Shown here: piece after piece, positions 50,885 through 59,799 of the stretch
How the letters are laid out: each line of letters opens with the position of its first letter
How positions within the stretch are numbered: position 1 is the first letter of the stretch
Assembly (NCBI GenBank): GCA_040757295.1
Contig: JBFLXH010000005.1
Location: 1-64,000 of the forward strand
Length of the DNA: 64,000 nt
From: JAGXSE01 sp040757295
GTDB lineage: Bacteria > Bacillota > PH28-bin88
Direction of reading: 5' to 3'
The notes under the pieces: model-generated
Databases searched by the model: none
Seen by the model: the letters and a program-made list of their open reading frames with translations, nothing else
Told to the model about the DNA's origin: nothing
Position numbers and translations under genes: made by a program

Positions 50885-52162
50885 TTATGCCTCGTCCACA
50901 AATTCAAACTCCTTTTTTTTGATGCGCACCATATCTCCGTTTTTCGCCCCAAGCTCCCTTAGGGCCTGGTCAACGCCAATTATCTTTAAGATCTTTGCAA
51001 ATCTTTTAACAGCGGCCTCGTTAGCGAAATTTGTCATCGCCAGGTGGCGTTCGACCTCCTTACCAGCTACAACAAATACATTTCCATCCCGTTCGATAGT
51101 AAAACGCTCCTCTGCCGTAGCCATCCGGTGAACCACATACTCCGGAACCGTTTCAGGCTCTTCCTCCGGCAGGGCCGCCAAGGCCTCCGCTACCCTCCGC
51201 ATCAGGGCCTCAAGGCCCTGACCGGTAGCAGCGGAAATAGGAAACACTTCATATTCTTCTTCAAAATGCTCCCTGAAGCGCTGCAGGTTTTCCTGGGCCT
51301 GGGGGAGGTCCATCTTATTAGCCGCCACCAACTGGGGACGCTCTAAAAGTTTGGGGTTATACAGCTCCAGTTCCTTGTTGATGGTGATAAAGTCCTGCAC
51401 AACATCCCGCCCCTCAGTCGCAGCAGCATCCAATACATGGACAAGGAGTTTAGTCCGTTCAATATGCTGCAAAAAATCGTGGCCTAAACCAGCCCCCTGG
51501 TGGGCGCCTTCAATTAAGCCTGGAATATCAGCCACTACAAAGCTTTCTCCGCTTTCCTTCTGTACCACGCCCAGATAGGGAACCAAAGTGGTAAATGGGT
51601 AATCTGCCACTTTGGGTTTTGCTGCTGAGATCCTGGAAATCAGGGTAGACTTTCCTGCGTTTGGAAACCCGATTAAGCCTACATCCGCCAAGAGCCGCAA
51701 CTCCAATTCCAGCCAGCGCTCTTCGCCTGGCTCACCGTTTTCCGCCAAAGTGGGCACTCGGTTCTGGGCGCTGGCAAAACGGGCATTGCCCCGCCCCCCT
51801 CTGCCGCCTTTTGCCGCTACAAAACGATCTTCCGGTCCAACCAGATCGGCAATCAGTTCACCCGATTCCGCATCTTTAACCATAGTCCCCGGGGGAACCT
51901 TTATTACCAGGTCCTCCCCGCCGCTGCCATGCATGTTTTTACCCTGGCCATGCTGGCCCCTTTCGGCTTTATAATGGCGCTTGTAGCGAAAATCCACTAG
52001 TGTCCTTAAACCGGGGTCAGTGACCAGGATTACATCTCCGCCTTTACCCCCATCCCCTCCGCTGGGGCCTCCCTGAGGGACGTATTTCTCCCGCCTGAAC
52101 GCAACAACTCCGTTGCCGCCATCGCCGCCCTTAACATAAATTTTTGCATGATCAAAGAACAT
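50885..52162 (-). CDS. obg: GTPase Obg
   Basis: 425 residues: the Gly-rich Obg fold (YVKGGDGGNGVVAFRREK, GGPSGGDGGKGG), a G domain (GFPNAGKST, DIPGLIEGA, NKMD) and a C-terminal OCT domain (RIKKKEFEFVDEA). It acts in 50S assembly and stress/sporulation control. It is downstream of spo0B, as in Bacillus. Confidence 0.97.
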   Translation of the reverse strand: MFFDHAKIYVKGGDGGNGVVAFRREKYVPQGGPSGGDGGKGGDVILVTDPGLRTLVDFRYKRHYKAERGQHGQGKNMHGSGGEDLVIKVPPGTMVKDAESGELIADLVGPEDRFVAAKGGRGGRGNARFASAQNRVPTLAENGEPGEERWLELELRLLADVGLIGFPNAGKSTLISRISAAKPKVADYPFTTLVPYLGVVQKESGESFVVADIPGLIEGAHQGAGLGHDFLQHIERTKLLVHVLDAAATEGRDVVQDFITINKELELYNPKLLERPQLVAANKMDLPQAQENLQRFREHFEEEYEVFPISAATGQGLEALMRRVAEALAALPEEEPETVPEYVVHRMATAEERFTIERDGNVFVVAGKEVERHLAMTNFANEAAVKRFAKILKIIGVDQALRELGAKNGDMVRIKKKEFEFVDEA

Positions 52163-52299
52163 ATACTATTCACCTTCAAATAACAATTTACCAGCCCTTA
52201 ATAAAACTATTTGACTGCCTTGGGGTTTGTCGCTAGCTAATATTCTTATTTATGTTTTCCAATGTGGGTTTATTGCAATCCTGGCCAGGTGAGATTCAA

Positions 52300-52869
52300 T
52301 TAACTGTTTTTTCGCTTTTCCAGGGAGATTTCCCAACCGCCGGCTATCGACCGGCCTGAACAGCTTATATCCCTTTCATTACAGGAAAGAAACAGGTGTT
52401 CAAAAGCCTCTTTTACTCTTTCAAAGGTGTTATCTTGCCAGTTAACCTGAAATCTTAACCAGTCAAAATCCTGGCTTACCGATAATTGGGCTTGTAGCCA
52501 TTTATCTTCTCGGATCTCAATAGCAAATCCTGCCAAAACCAGGTCCCAGGCCATACTTACTATCTCTTCCGGCAACAGGCACTCGGCCGGAAAACCAGGC
52601 GTTTGGCAGTCAAAACTTGCATATACCCCCATGTCCTCAGCCTTTTTCCTGTTAAGAAGACAGCAGAGCGCCAGACCAGGGGGCTGAAGCGAAAACAAGG
52701 CGCTGCCGGCAGAGACCTGAGCAATGGCTTCCCGGGCATATTCATGGGCCTTTTGATGCCGGTTTAGCTGCAGGTAACCGACAATAACTTGAAGGTGATT
52801 TAAAAAATCGTGCCTTTCGGTTCTTAAGATAGAGATCAGGTCCCTAGACTCCTCTTGACCAGTCGCCAT
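52300..52869 (-). CDS. spo0B: Sporulation phosphotransferase Spo0B-like
   Basis: 189 residues. The helical hairpin LRTERHDFLNHLQVIVGYLQ carries phospho-acceptor His20, followed by a degenerate ATPase-like C-terminal domain. Spo0B relays phosphate from Spo0F to Spo0A. The neighbours rpmA and obg match the Bacillus locus. Confidence 0.83.
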   Translation of the reverse strand: MATGQEESRDLISILRTERHDFLNHLQVIVGYLQLNRHQKAHEYAREAIAQVSAGSALFSLQPPGLALCCLLNRKKAEDMGVYASFDCQTPGFPAECLLPEEIVSMAWDLVLAGFAIEIREDKWLQAQLSVSQDFDWLRFQVNWQDNTFERVKEAFEHLFLSCNERDISCSGRSIAGGWEISLEKRKNS

Positions 52870-53040
52870 TTTCTAGTACCCCCCTGGAAGCGTTGGCTAT
52901 ATCATTAATTTACCATATCAAACCACGGACGCAAAAGAACAAAATCTTCTTTTCGAAAACTTAATATGGCTGATTTTCTTGAAACCCATTACGGAAATTA
53001 TGAATTATCCACATTTTTTAAAGGAGCATAATTTCCTGGT

Positions 53041-53078
53041 AAAAAAAAAAAGAAAAACCCCGCAGCGGGGTTTTTCTA
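53041..53078. terminator. Bidirectional terminator between rpmA and spo0B
   Basis: AAAAACCCCGC-A-GCGGGGTTTTT is a perfect hairpin flanked by an A-run on the left and T's on the right. Confidence 0.92.
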
Positions 53079-53084
53079 AACTGC

Positions 53085-53363
53085 CTATAATGCGTATACG
53101 CTGACCTGCTTTTTGTCTCTGCCCATGCGCTCGAATTTAACCTTGCCGCCAACCAGGGCAAATAAGGTGTCGTCTTTGCCAATACCAACATTTTCACCAG
53201 GATGAATTCTGGTACCTCTTTGCCTTACGATAATGCTTCCGGCGTTAATAACCTGCCCGTCGTGACTTTTTACTCCAAGACGCTTCGGCAGGCTGTCACG
53301 ACCGTTACGAGAACTGCCAACCCCTTTTTTATGCGCAAACAGCTGTAAGTTCATTTTAATCAT
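53085..53363 (-). CDS. rpmA: 50S ribosomal protein L27
   Basis: 92 residues starting MIKMNLQLFAHKKGVGSS. The NLQLF-AHKKG segment is the Firmicutes-type leader cut after Phe9 by Prp, exposing the mature L27 N-terminus near the peptidyl transferase site. ATG follows AGGAGG at 9 nt and overlaps prp's end by 8 bp. Confidence 0.96.
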   Translation of the reverse strand: MIKMNLQLFAHKKGVGSSRNGRDSLPKRLGVKSHDGQVINAGSIIVRQRGTRIHPGENVGIGKDDTLFALVGGKVKFERMGRDKKQVSVYAL

Positions 53364-53694
53364 AGCTATACACCTCCTCTGATATTTCCACATACTTGCC
53401 GTAGTTTTCCTTGATAGCAGTTAACCCTAAATACATTGTTCGCAGAATTGTTTCCGCCTGCAGAGCTTCTTTTCCCGTAACAGGGCGGGCGCGGCAATCC
53501 AAAAAACCATCTCTGACTTCCACATCCACTCTGTTGCCCAAGTAATGGCAAAGACCAAGAACCGCAGTCTGAGCCAGCACTGAAACCGCTGCACAAACAA
53601 TATCTTTTCCCGCTGGAGCAAAACCGGAGTGTCCCTGGGCTTTGAAACCTGACAACCGCCCCTCCGGTGTTTGATAAAAAGAGACAGTAACCAT
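53356..53694 (-). CDS. prp: L27-processing cysteine protease Prp
   Basis: 112 residues with the His22/Cys34 dyad in GHSGFAPAGKDIVCAAVS, as in Staphylococcus Prp. It removes the L27 leader. It lies between rplU and rpmA, with TAATG overlap to rplU. Confidence 0.95.
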   Translation of the reverse strand: MVTVSFYQTPEGRLSGFKAQGHSGFAPAGKDIVCAAVSVLAQTAVLGLCHYLGNRVDVEVRDGFLDCRARPVTGKEALQAETILRTMYLGLTAIKENYGKYVEISEEVYSYD

Positions 53695-54008
53695 TAAGCC
53701 TGGATGCTTTCCACCACCAACTGGGTATAGGGTTGCCGGTGTCCTTGCTTGCGGCGATAGTTCTTCTTGGCTTTATACTTAAAAACAATGATTTTCTTGC
53801 CTTTTCCTTGGTGGTTAGCTCTACAGATTACCTTAGCGCCGGAAACCGTAGGAGAACCTAATTTAAGGTCTCCGTCTACTGAAACAGCTAAAACAGTATC
53901 GATCTCAACAGGAGCCCCGTCTTCCACCGGAAGCTTCTCCACCCGCAATACCTGGCCTTCCTCTACGCGGTACTGTTTGCCTCCAGTTTGAATAATTGCG
54001 TATTTCAT
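53694..54008 (-). CDS. rplU: 50S ribosomal protein L21
   Basis: 104 residues: MKYAIIQTGGKQYRVEEGQ, VFKYKAKKNYRRKQGHRQPY. It binds 23S rRNA. The ATG at 54008 follows GAAGGAGAG; the longer frame upstream is leader sequence. Confidence 0.96.
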   Translation of the reverse strand: MKYAIIQTGGKQYRVEEGQVLRVEKLPVEDGAPVEIDTVLAVSVDGDLKLGSPTVSGAKVICRANHQGKGKKIIVFKYKAKKNYRRKQGHRQPYTQLVVESIQA

Positions 54009-54096
54009 AATATCTCTCCTTCGCCAAATACTCGCCTGCACGGGTAGCCTGGCGGCTTTTGATACCCTGCCAGAGCGGTTTTGCAACGTCTTACAA
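54009..54096 (-). promoter_or_regulatory. rplU leader, possible L21 autoregulatory RNA
   Basis: An 88-nt 5' leader with GGGTA..TACCC and CTGGC/GCCAG complementary segments. L21-type leaders are known in Firmicutes, but I cannot confirm the consensus by eye. Confidence 0.35.
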
Positions 54097-54102
54097 ATAA
54101 TG

Positions 54103-54131
54103 ATATTAGCACAGCCTCGTCATTCTGTCAA
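54103..54131 (-). promoter_or_regulatory. Promoter of rplU-prp-rpmA
   Basis: On the minus strand, TTGACA (54131-54126), a 17-nt spacer and TAATAT (54108-54103). Confidence 0.8.
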
Positions 54132-54168
54132 GGAAAGAACTCCCCTTAAAATCACGGCCTCCAGGACT

Positions 54169-55848
54169 TTAATGGGCTGTCAGAGGGCGAGCCTTTGCAC
54201 TTGTGCGCAAGACCTTAATTATTTCCACCGGGATTTCCCGGCCCACCAGAGAAGCAGCTCCGGCCACATCTAAAATAAACCCGTTAACCCGGGCAATTCC
54301 ATCCTGATTGTTTGCCGCATGGGTTTCTTCGATTTTCACCATAATAACCTCTCCGACTTGGACAGGCGCAGACAGGCCGCTGGCTTGCTCAAGGTCAATC
54401 CCCTTAATGTGAAACTCCTCCAAGTGCAGACTCTCCACTCCTTTTATTACCACCTGCTTCCCGGTACAGACCTCCAAATGGCGCAGGCCAGCGCCGCCGC
54501 TGCCAATAACCAAAGCTGCCACAGCAGGATTGGCCTCTACCAGCAGTACCGGATAAAGGCTAAATTCTGCAAAGGAAAGAATTTGCTTCTTGCAGCGCAA
54601 GCTAATCGTTTCTGCCGACAAAACCTTTCCACTGCCCTCACAGTAAGGACAATCTTTCTGCAGCAATTTAGCCAGGCCCTGCCTTGCTTTTTTTCTCGTA
54701 AGCTCAACTAATCCCAGCCGAGTAAGACCCTGGATAGAGGTCTTGGTTTTATCTTTCTTCAGTTCGTCCTCCAGAGTTTTGAGGACCTTTTCCTGGTGGC
54801 TCAAATCCTCCATATCGATAAAATCAATGATAATAATCCCGCCAGTATTGCGCAGGCGAATTTGCCTGGCTATCTCCACAGCAGCCTCTAAATTAGTCTT
54901 TAAGACCGTATCCGAAAGGTTGGTGCTGCCCACAAATTTACCCGTATTGACATCAATTGCTGTCAAGGCTTCCGTCTGGTCAATCACCAGGTACCCTCCG
55001 CACTTAAGCCAAACCTTACGCCGCAAAGCCTCCTGGATCTGGGAGTACACGTTATGGACAGAAAAAAGGTCCCTGTTATCCAGTCTCACTTTTGAACGTA
55101 AAGAGGGCGCCATGGCCTCCACCATTTCCATCACCCTGTCATGGGCCTCCCGGGAATTGACGGTTAGCCGGTCCACTTCTGTGTTAAACAGGTCTCTTAA
55201 TATCCGGTCCAGGAGTTCCACATCCCGGTGCAACAGGTGGGGGGCAGGAACTCGTTCTGATTTTGCTACAACCCTGTTCCATTGGTTGGCCAGGTTATGG
55301 AAATCCCTTGCCAGCTCCTCATTTGACACGCCTTCAGCAACCGTCCTTACTATTAATCCCATTGCAGGCGCCTTTATTTCCTGGGTCAATTTTTTGAGAC
55401 GGTTCCGTTCGGCTTCACTTTCAATTCGCCTGGATATTCCCACATAATCCACTCCGGGCATCAAGATAACGTATCGCCCAGGCAAGGTAATCCTGGTGGT
55501 AACTCGAGCCCCTTTACCGCCAAGAGGTTCCTTAGCAACCTGGACAATCAGTTCCTGTCCTTCCTTGACCAGGGCATCAATGGAGGGACGGGCCTGCTTG
55601 CTATTTTTTGCCTGATCACGGGGCGGTATTACATCCTCTACATAAAGAAAAGAGTTCCGATCAAGCCCAATGTCCACGAAAGCAGCCTGCATACCCGGAA
55701 GAACATTGATTACCCGGCCCTTGTAGATATTCCCCACCAAGCGGGAATGGACAGGCTGTTCCAAATATATTTCCACCAACCGGTGGTCCTCCAGTACAGC
55801 CACCGAGGTTTCCTCATCATCCATTTGCACCAGCATTTCCCTATACAC
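54169..55848 (-). CDS. rng: Ribonuclease G/E
   Basis: 559 residues: an S1 domain (GNIYKGRVINVLPGMQAAFVDI), RNase E/G catalytic core (AIDVNTGKFVG, GIIIIDFIDM with metal aspartates) and a zinc-link CPYCEGSGK. It lacks the long RNase E scaffold tail. A TRAM-like end follows (VQVGEVIMVKIEETHA). GTG follows AGAGGGGTG. It may process rRNA/mRNA. Confidence 0.94.
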   Translation of the reverse strand: MYREMLVQMDDEETSVAVLEDHRLVEIYLEQPVHSRLVGNIYKGRVINVLPGMQAAFVDIGLDRNSFLYVEDVIPPRDQAKNSKQARPSIDALVKEGQELIVQVAKEPLGGKGARVTTRITLPGRYVILMPGVDYVGISRRIESEAERNRLKKLTQEIKAPAMGLIVRTVAEGVSNEELARDFHNLANQWNRVVAKSERVPAPHLLHRDVELLDRILRDLFNTEVDRLTVNSREAHDRVMEMVEAMAPSLRSKVRLDNRDLFSVHNVYSQIQEALRRKVWLKCGGYLVIDQTEALTAIDVNTGKFVGSTNLSDTVLKTNLEAAVEIARQIRLRNTGGIIIIDFIDMEDLSHQEKVLKTLEDELKKDKTKTSIQGLTRLGLVELTRKKARQGLAKLLQKDCPYCEGSGKVLSAETISLRCKKQILSFAEFSLYPVLLVEANPAVAALVIGSGGAGLRHLEVCTGKQVVIKGVESLHLEEFHIKGIDLEQASGLSAPVQVGEVIMVKIEETHAANNQDGIARVNGFILDVAGAASLVGREIPVEIIKVLRTSAKARPLTAH

Positions 55849-55902
55849 TATTTCACCCCTCTATCTCCAGCCTTAATCCTTTGCCAAAAAATGATTTCCA
55901 GA

Positions 55903-56610
55903 TTAAATAGCTCCTTGATTGTCCCCTAACGCCACAAATCCGTCCGGTCCCTTTGCCAGCAAATCACGCCTGATTATCTTCAAGCCTTCTCCGATTAAAG
56001 GCAAACCGGTATACTGCATCAAAGCCTTCACCACGTCTTCCGGCCTGACATTGCCCTGGGACCCTGCCTTTAGAGACATTTGGAGCTCGACCCATGAGCC
56101 TTTGAGTTCAGCCTGCAGGCAATAGACGCCGGGGCGCACATCCTGGGGTTTCGGGCCATGTTTCCCTTCCTTCATTACCACTGCTTCAGATAAAGCCGAA
56201 AAGGCGTCTAAGGCTTTTTTCAATTCTTCTTCTGATATTGGGCGGGACAACGGGGACCTGACCAGATAACTTGCCCCTTCTACCTGCGCCATTAATGGCG
56301 GGCCACCGTCAGGCAGGAGGGTTACGGAAATAACTCGCAGCCCTGCAGGCAAAGCCTTGGATAAGGCTTCCGTCATTGCCCCCAGGTCCTTTCCGGCCTC
56401 CACCATAATTTCAAGGTATTCCCGGAGGCCTTCACTACCCACCGCCAGCGGCAAAGCAAAAGACATCCTGGGATGGGGATTAAAGCCTTCGGAATAGGCA
56501 ACCGGAACAGCCGCCCGCCGTAAGGCCCGCTCCCAGGTCTTCATTAATTCTAAATGAGAGATAAAACGGGCTAATCCCTCTTTAGCGAATTCTATTTTGA
56601 GACGGGGCAT
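55903..56610 (-). CDS. TIGR03936/DUF2344 radical-SAM-linked protein
   Basis: 235 residues beginning RLKIEFAKEGLARFISHLEL, with YSEGFNPHPRMSFALPLAVG, the hallmarks of this family. It is always found with or fused to the B12-binding radical SAM partner, which here overlaps it by 29 bp. The reaction is unknown. Confidence 0.92.
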   Translation of the reverse strand: MPRLKIEFAKEGLARFISHLELMKTWERALRRAAVPVAYSEGFNPHPRMSFALPLAVGSEGLREYLEIMVEAGKDLGAMTEALSKALPAGLRVISVTLLPDGGPPLMAQVEGASYLVRSPLSRPISEEELKKALDAFSALSEAVVMKEGKHGPKPQDVRPGVYCLQAELKGSWVELQMSLKAGSQGNVRPEDVVKALMQYTGLPLIGEGLKIIRRDLLAKGPDGFVALGDNQGAI

Positions 56611-58483
56611 CCCCGGTCCCCCCTTTTAACAAGACGTCAACATTCAATCCAAAACAAACCCCGCATCCAGGACATTTTTCCCAGCGGCAGTCTCCGGTGG
56701 GAGCTAATTCCGTTGCGGCCTGATACTCCTTAATCAAATATTCTTTGCTCACCCCGGAATCGATGTGGTCCCAGGGCAAAACCTCTTCTAAAGGGATCTG
56801 CCGGTGGGTATAATAAAGAGGATCGATGCCCGCTTCTGCAAAAGCCTCCATCCAAGATTGGAATTTAAAATGTTCCTGCCAACTGTCAAATTTGCACCCT
56901 TTGCCCCAAGCCGCCTCCAGCACTCGGCCCAGCCGCCGGTCCCCCCTGGCAAAAACCCCTTCCAGAAAACTGATTTCACTTTGATGCCAGTTAAAATTGA
57001 GCCCCCGATCCTTTAACTTGGACTTCAGGTAGTACTGTTTTCGCTTCAATTCAGCAATGGAGTCTTGGGCTACCCACTGAAAAGGGGTATGGGCCTTGGG
57101 GACAAAAGAGGAAACGCTGATGGTAACCGAGGGGTTCTTCCCTTGATTTGTTTCCCTTTTAACCCTGCGTCCAATGGCCAACACCCGGTGAGCCAAAGAA
57201 ATAATTCCATCCAGGTCTTCGTTTCGCTCCATTGGCAAACCAATCATAAAATAAAGCTTTATTGAATGCCATCCTGCTCTAAAAGCCTTCTCGGCAGCGT
57301 TAAAGAGATCTTCCTCCGTGACCCCTTTATTGATGATATCCCTTAACCGCTGGGTACCAGCTTCCGGTGCAAAGGTTAACCCAGACCGCCGGACTCTTTG
57401 GATTTCTTGGGCCAAGTCAACAGAAAAGGAATCAACCCTTAGAGAAGGAAGGGATATCCCTACCCGGTGCTCCTGGAACAGATCTAACAGCTTCGTTGCC
57501 AAGGGCTGTACACAAGAATAGTCAGCCGTACTCAATGAGGTAAGGGATATTTCTTCATGGCCGGTGGCCCGGTAAATCTGCATGGCCTGGTTTAATAGCA
57601 CTTCCTGGCTGCGCTCTCTAACAGGTCTGTAGATAGCGCCAGCTTGACAAAAGCGGCAGCCCCGAGTACAGCCGCGCAACACCTCCAACATAATCCGGTC
57701 ATGAACCACTTCAACGGCAGGAACAATCGGCTGCAGGGGAAAGTAAGCTTCATCAAGGTCCCTGATCACCCTTTTTGCCACCCGGTGCGGAAGACCTTCC
57801 AAGAGCGGCACGGTCTTTTGCAGGCGGCCATCAGGGGAATAAACCGGCTGGTACAAGGAAGGCGCATAAACACCACTTATCTGAGCCATTTGAAACACAA
57901 CCTGCTCCCGGTCCGCTCCCTCCTGTTTTAATACCTGCAATTTGGATAAAAGTTCGGGCAAGCTTTCTTCGCTGTCACCTACCAAAAATAAATCGATAAA
58001 ATCTGCCAGGGGTTCTGGATTAAAGGCGCCGGGACCGCCGGCAATCACAAGTGGGTCTCCCGCTCCCCGTTTGCCACCATGCAGCGGAATCCCCGCCAGA
58101 TCCAATATATTCAGGATATTAGTAAAACTCATCTCGTACTGCAAAGTAAACCCGATCACATCAAAATCTTTTAACGGGCGATACGACTCCAGGCTGAATA
58201 GGGGTATTCCCTTCGCCCGCAATAGCTCCTCCATATCCACTCCAGGCGCGAACACTCTTTCCATCAGGAAATGGGGGTGCTGGTTTACCAGACCATATAG
58301 GATCTGCAGGCCTAAGTGGGACATGCCTATTTCATACACATCAGGAAAGGCGAAAACCATGCGGACTGCAGTCTCATCCCAGGATTTCCGGATGGAATTC
58401 CATTCGTTGCCTAAATAACGGCCCGGCTTTTTAACAAAAGGGAGCACCTCATTTTCTACCAAAAAACGCACATCAGCGGACAT
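56582..58483 (-). CDS. TIGR03960-type B12-binding-like radical SAM protein
   Basis: 633 residues: an N-terminal B12-binding-like region (FAFPDVYEIGMSHLGLQILY), radical SAM motif RGCTRGCRFCQAGAIYRPVR and a C-terminal CPGCGVCFG cluster motif. Substrate unknown; it is linked to the rplU region in many Firmicutes. Confidence 0.93.
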   Translation of the reverse strand: MSADVRFLVENEVLPFVKKPGRYLGNEWNSIRKSWDETAVRMVFAFPDVYEIGMSHLGLQILYGLVNQHPHFLMERVFAPGVDMEELLRAKGIPLFSLESYRPLKDFDVIGFTLQYEMSFTNILNILDLAGIPLHGGKRGAGDPLVIAGGPGAFNPEPLADFIDLFLVGDSEESLPELLSKLQVLKQEGADREQVVFQMAQISGVYAPSLYQPVYSPDGRLQKTVPLLEGLPHRVAKRVIRDLDEAYFPLQPIVPAVEVVHDRIMLEVLRGCTRGCRFCQAGAIYRPVRERSQEVLLNQAMQIYRATGHEEISLTSLSTADYSCVQPLATKLLDLFQEHRVGISLPSLRVDSFSVDLAQEIQRVRRSGLTFAPEAGTQRLRDIINKGVTEEDLFNAAEKAFRAGWHSIKLYFMIGLPMERNEDLDGIISLAHRVLAIGRRVKRETNQGKNPSVTISVSSFVPKAHTPFQWVAQDSIAELKRKQYYLKSKLKDRGLNFNWHQSEISFLEGVFARGDRRLGRVLEAAWGKGCKFDSWQEHFKFQSWMEAFAEAGIDPLYYTHRQIPLEEVLPWDHIDSGVSKEYLIKEYQAATELAPTGDCRWEKCPGCGVCFGLNVDVLLKGGTGDAPSQNRIR

Positions 58484-58641
58484 ACAGGGCCTCCTTTATC
58501 CAACATACTATCAAATTGCATCTAAATTAAGACTACTCACCGACGGATGTCTTGGAAACTAAATCTCTCCTGACTATTTTACCCCGATAACAAGGTAATC
58601 TGTGTACTTTTCCATGAATAATCAATAATTCCTTCCATGAG

Positions 58642-58682
58642 AAAAAATTTGGGGCAGTTAGCCCGCCCCTTTAGCTTTTTTT
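58642..58682. terminator. Terminator between spoIVFA and the radical SAM gene
   Basis: GGGGC/GCCCC stem, with T-runs on both strands (TTTAGCTTTTTTT on plus, AAATTTTTTC on minus). Confidence 0.65.
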
Positions 58683-58724
58683 AACGTTTTTACATCAATG
58701 GCAATAAAGTCAAAAGACCTTATT

Positions 58725-59483
58725 TTAAATATTGCCCGGATTAGGACGGAAATAGTCTACCGGGTTGACTGGGGTCCCATTAACCCGGACCTCAAAATGA
58801 ATTGAACCGGTTCGATTATTAATGCTCCCAGCCTTGCCGATTATTTCATCCCGCTTAACCTGTTGGCCCCGGCTGACCAAAACCTCTGACAAACCCGCAT
58901 AGACAGTGGAAAGACCAGTAGCGTGTTCCAATTCTACCATCCTGCCGAGAGCTGGGCTTTGCCCGATAGTAATTACCTTGCCTGGCAGGGAAGCGCGAAC
59001 AGGCGCCCCTGGGTCGGTGGCAATTACTATGCCTGGGTATAAACGACGCTGCCCGTCAACAGCGGAAGTTTCCCAGCCAAACTCTCTTGAGAAACGCCCA
59101 GACACCGGGATGCTCATGGCCGGCAGGCTTTTAATCACTGGTTTTTCCGGAGCGGTCAGATTAAAAACCTGGCGCTCATAGCTGTCCATCCACAGGCCTT
59201 TTTCCAAGGCGGTTTTTAGAACAGGCGTCCAATCGCTCCGGCTGTCAGCAAGATAGTACCGAACTCTGTTTTGCATCTCAGATGCTATTGGGCTGTCAAA
59301 GAAGAAAATACTCGTTATCAAGAGCAACAGGGCCATGCTGACAATGGCCTGGCCCAGCCACCCGCTGGTTTTTGCGGCTCCACCAGGTTGACTCCAGTTG
59401 GATTTAGGTCCGAATACCTCTCCCAAAGGTACTCCCTTAATCTCCCGCCATTCTCGGATATTATCGTCATACTTATGTTTCAA
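58725..59483 (-). CDS. spoIVFA: SpoIVFA-like M23/LytM-domain protein
   Basis: About 252 residues: cytosolic N-terminus (KHKYDDNIREWREIKGVPLG), one membrane helix (SMALLLLITSIFFF) and a C-terminal LytM/M23 domain (GRMVELEHATGLSTVYAGLS, GSIHFEVRVNGTPVNP). It would regulate the SpoIVFB protease in pro-sigma-K activation. The TTG at 59483 follows GAGGAG at 6 nt. spoIVFB, normally adjacent, is absent. Confidence 0.8.
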   Translation of the reverse strand: MKHKYDDNIREWREIKGVPLGEVFGPKSNWSQPGGAAKTSGWLGQAIVSMALLLLITSIFFFDSPIASEMQNRVRYYLADSRSDWTPVLKTALEKGLWMDSYERQVFNLTAPEKPVIKSLPAMSIPVSGRFSREFGWETSAVDGQRRLYPGIVIATDPGAPVRASLPGKVITIGQSPALGRMVELEHATGLSTVYAGLSEVLVSRGQQVKRDEIIGKAGSINNRTGSIHFEVRVNGTPVNPVDYFRPNPGNI

Positions 59484-59550
59484 GGCCCACTCCTCCCTCG
59501 GACATGCCAAAAACCTATTACTATCATATGGTCGGAGTGGAAAAATATGA

Positions 59551-59799
59551 CTAATTATTCTTTCTAGCTCCGCCAGTGCCACTGGAGTTAAGGTCATCTT
59601 CCAAAATAACCAGGACTGGATGGGTGCCGTAGGGGAAGCCCAGTTGGAAGTTGCCAGCAGCTGCCGGGTAACCGGAGGTATTCCCAAGATAACAATACTT
59701 AACCCGCGGTTTAACCTCACCAGAACTCATGAAAAGATTCTCTTCTTCCCTGACCCCTGTCCGACTATCATAATCCACGGCATGTGCACCCCCGTTCAT
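59551..59799 (-). CDS. Small hypothetical protein
   Basis: Up to 82 residues; an internal ATG would give 59 (MSSGEVKPRVKYCYLGNTSG). It ends LVILEDDLNSSGTGGARKNN. No family is recognised. It overlaps the end of the SDH-type gene by 32 bp and is followed by spoIVFA. It may be real or chance. Confidence 0.4.
   Translation of the reverse strand: MNGGAHAVDYDSRTGVREEENLFMSSGEVKPRVKYCYLGNTSGYPAAAGNFQLGFPYGTHPVLVILEDDLNSSGTGGARKNN

Noticed and set aside
54743..55447. 234-codon open frame on the plus strand
   Set aside because: Antisense to rng; composition typical of a shadow frame.
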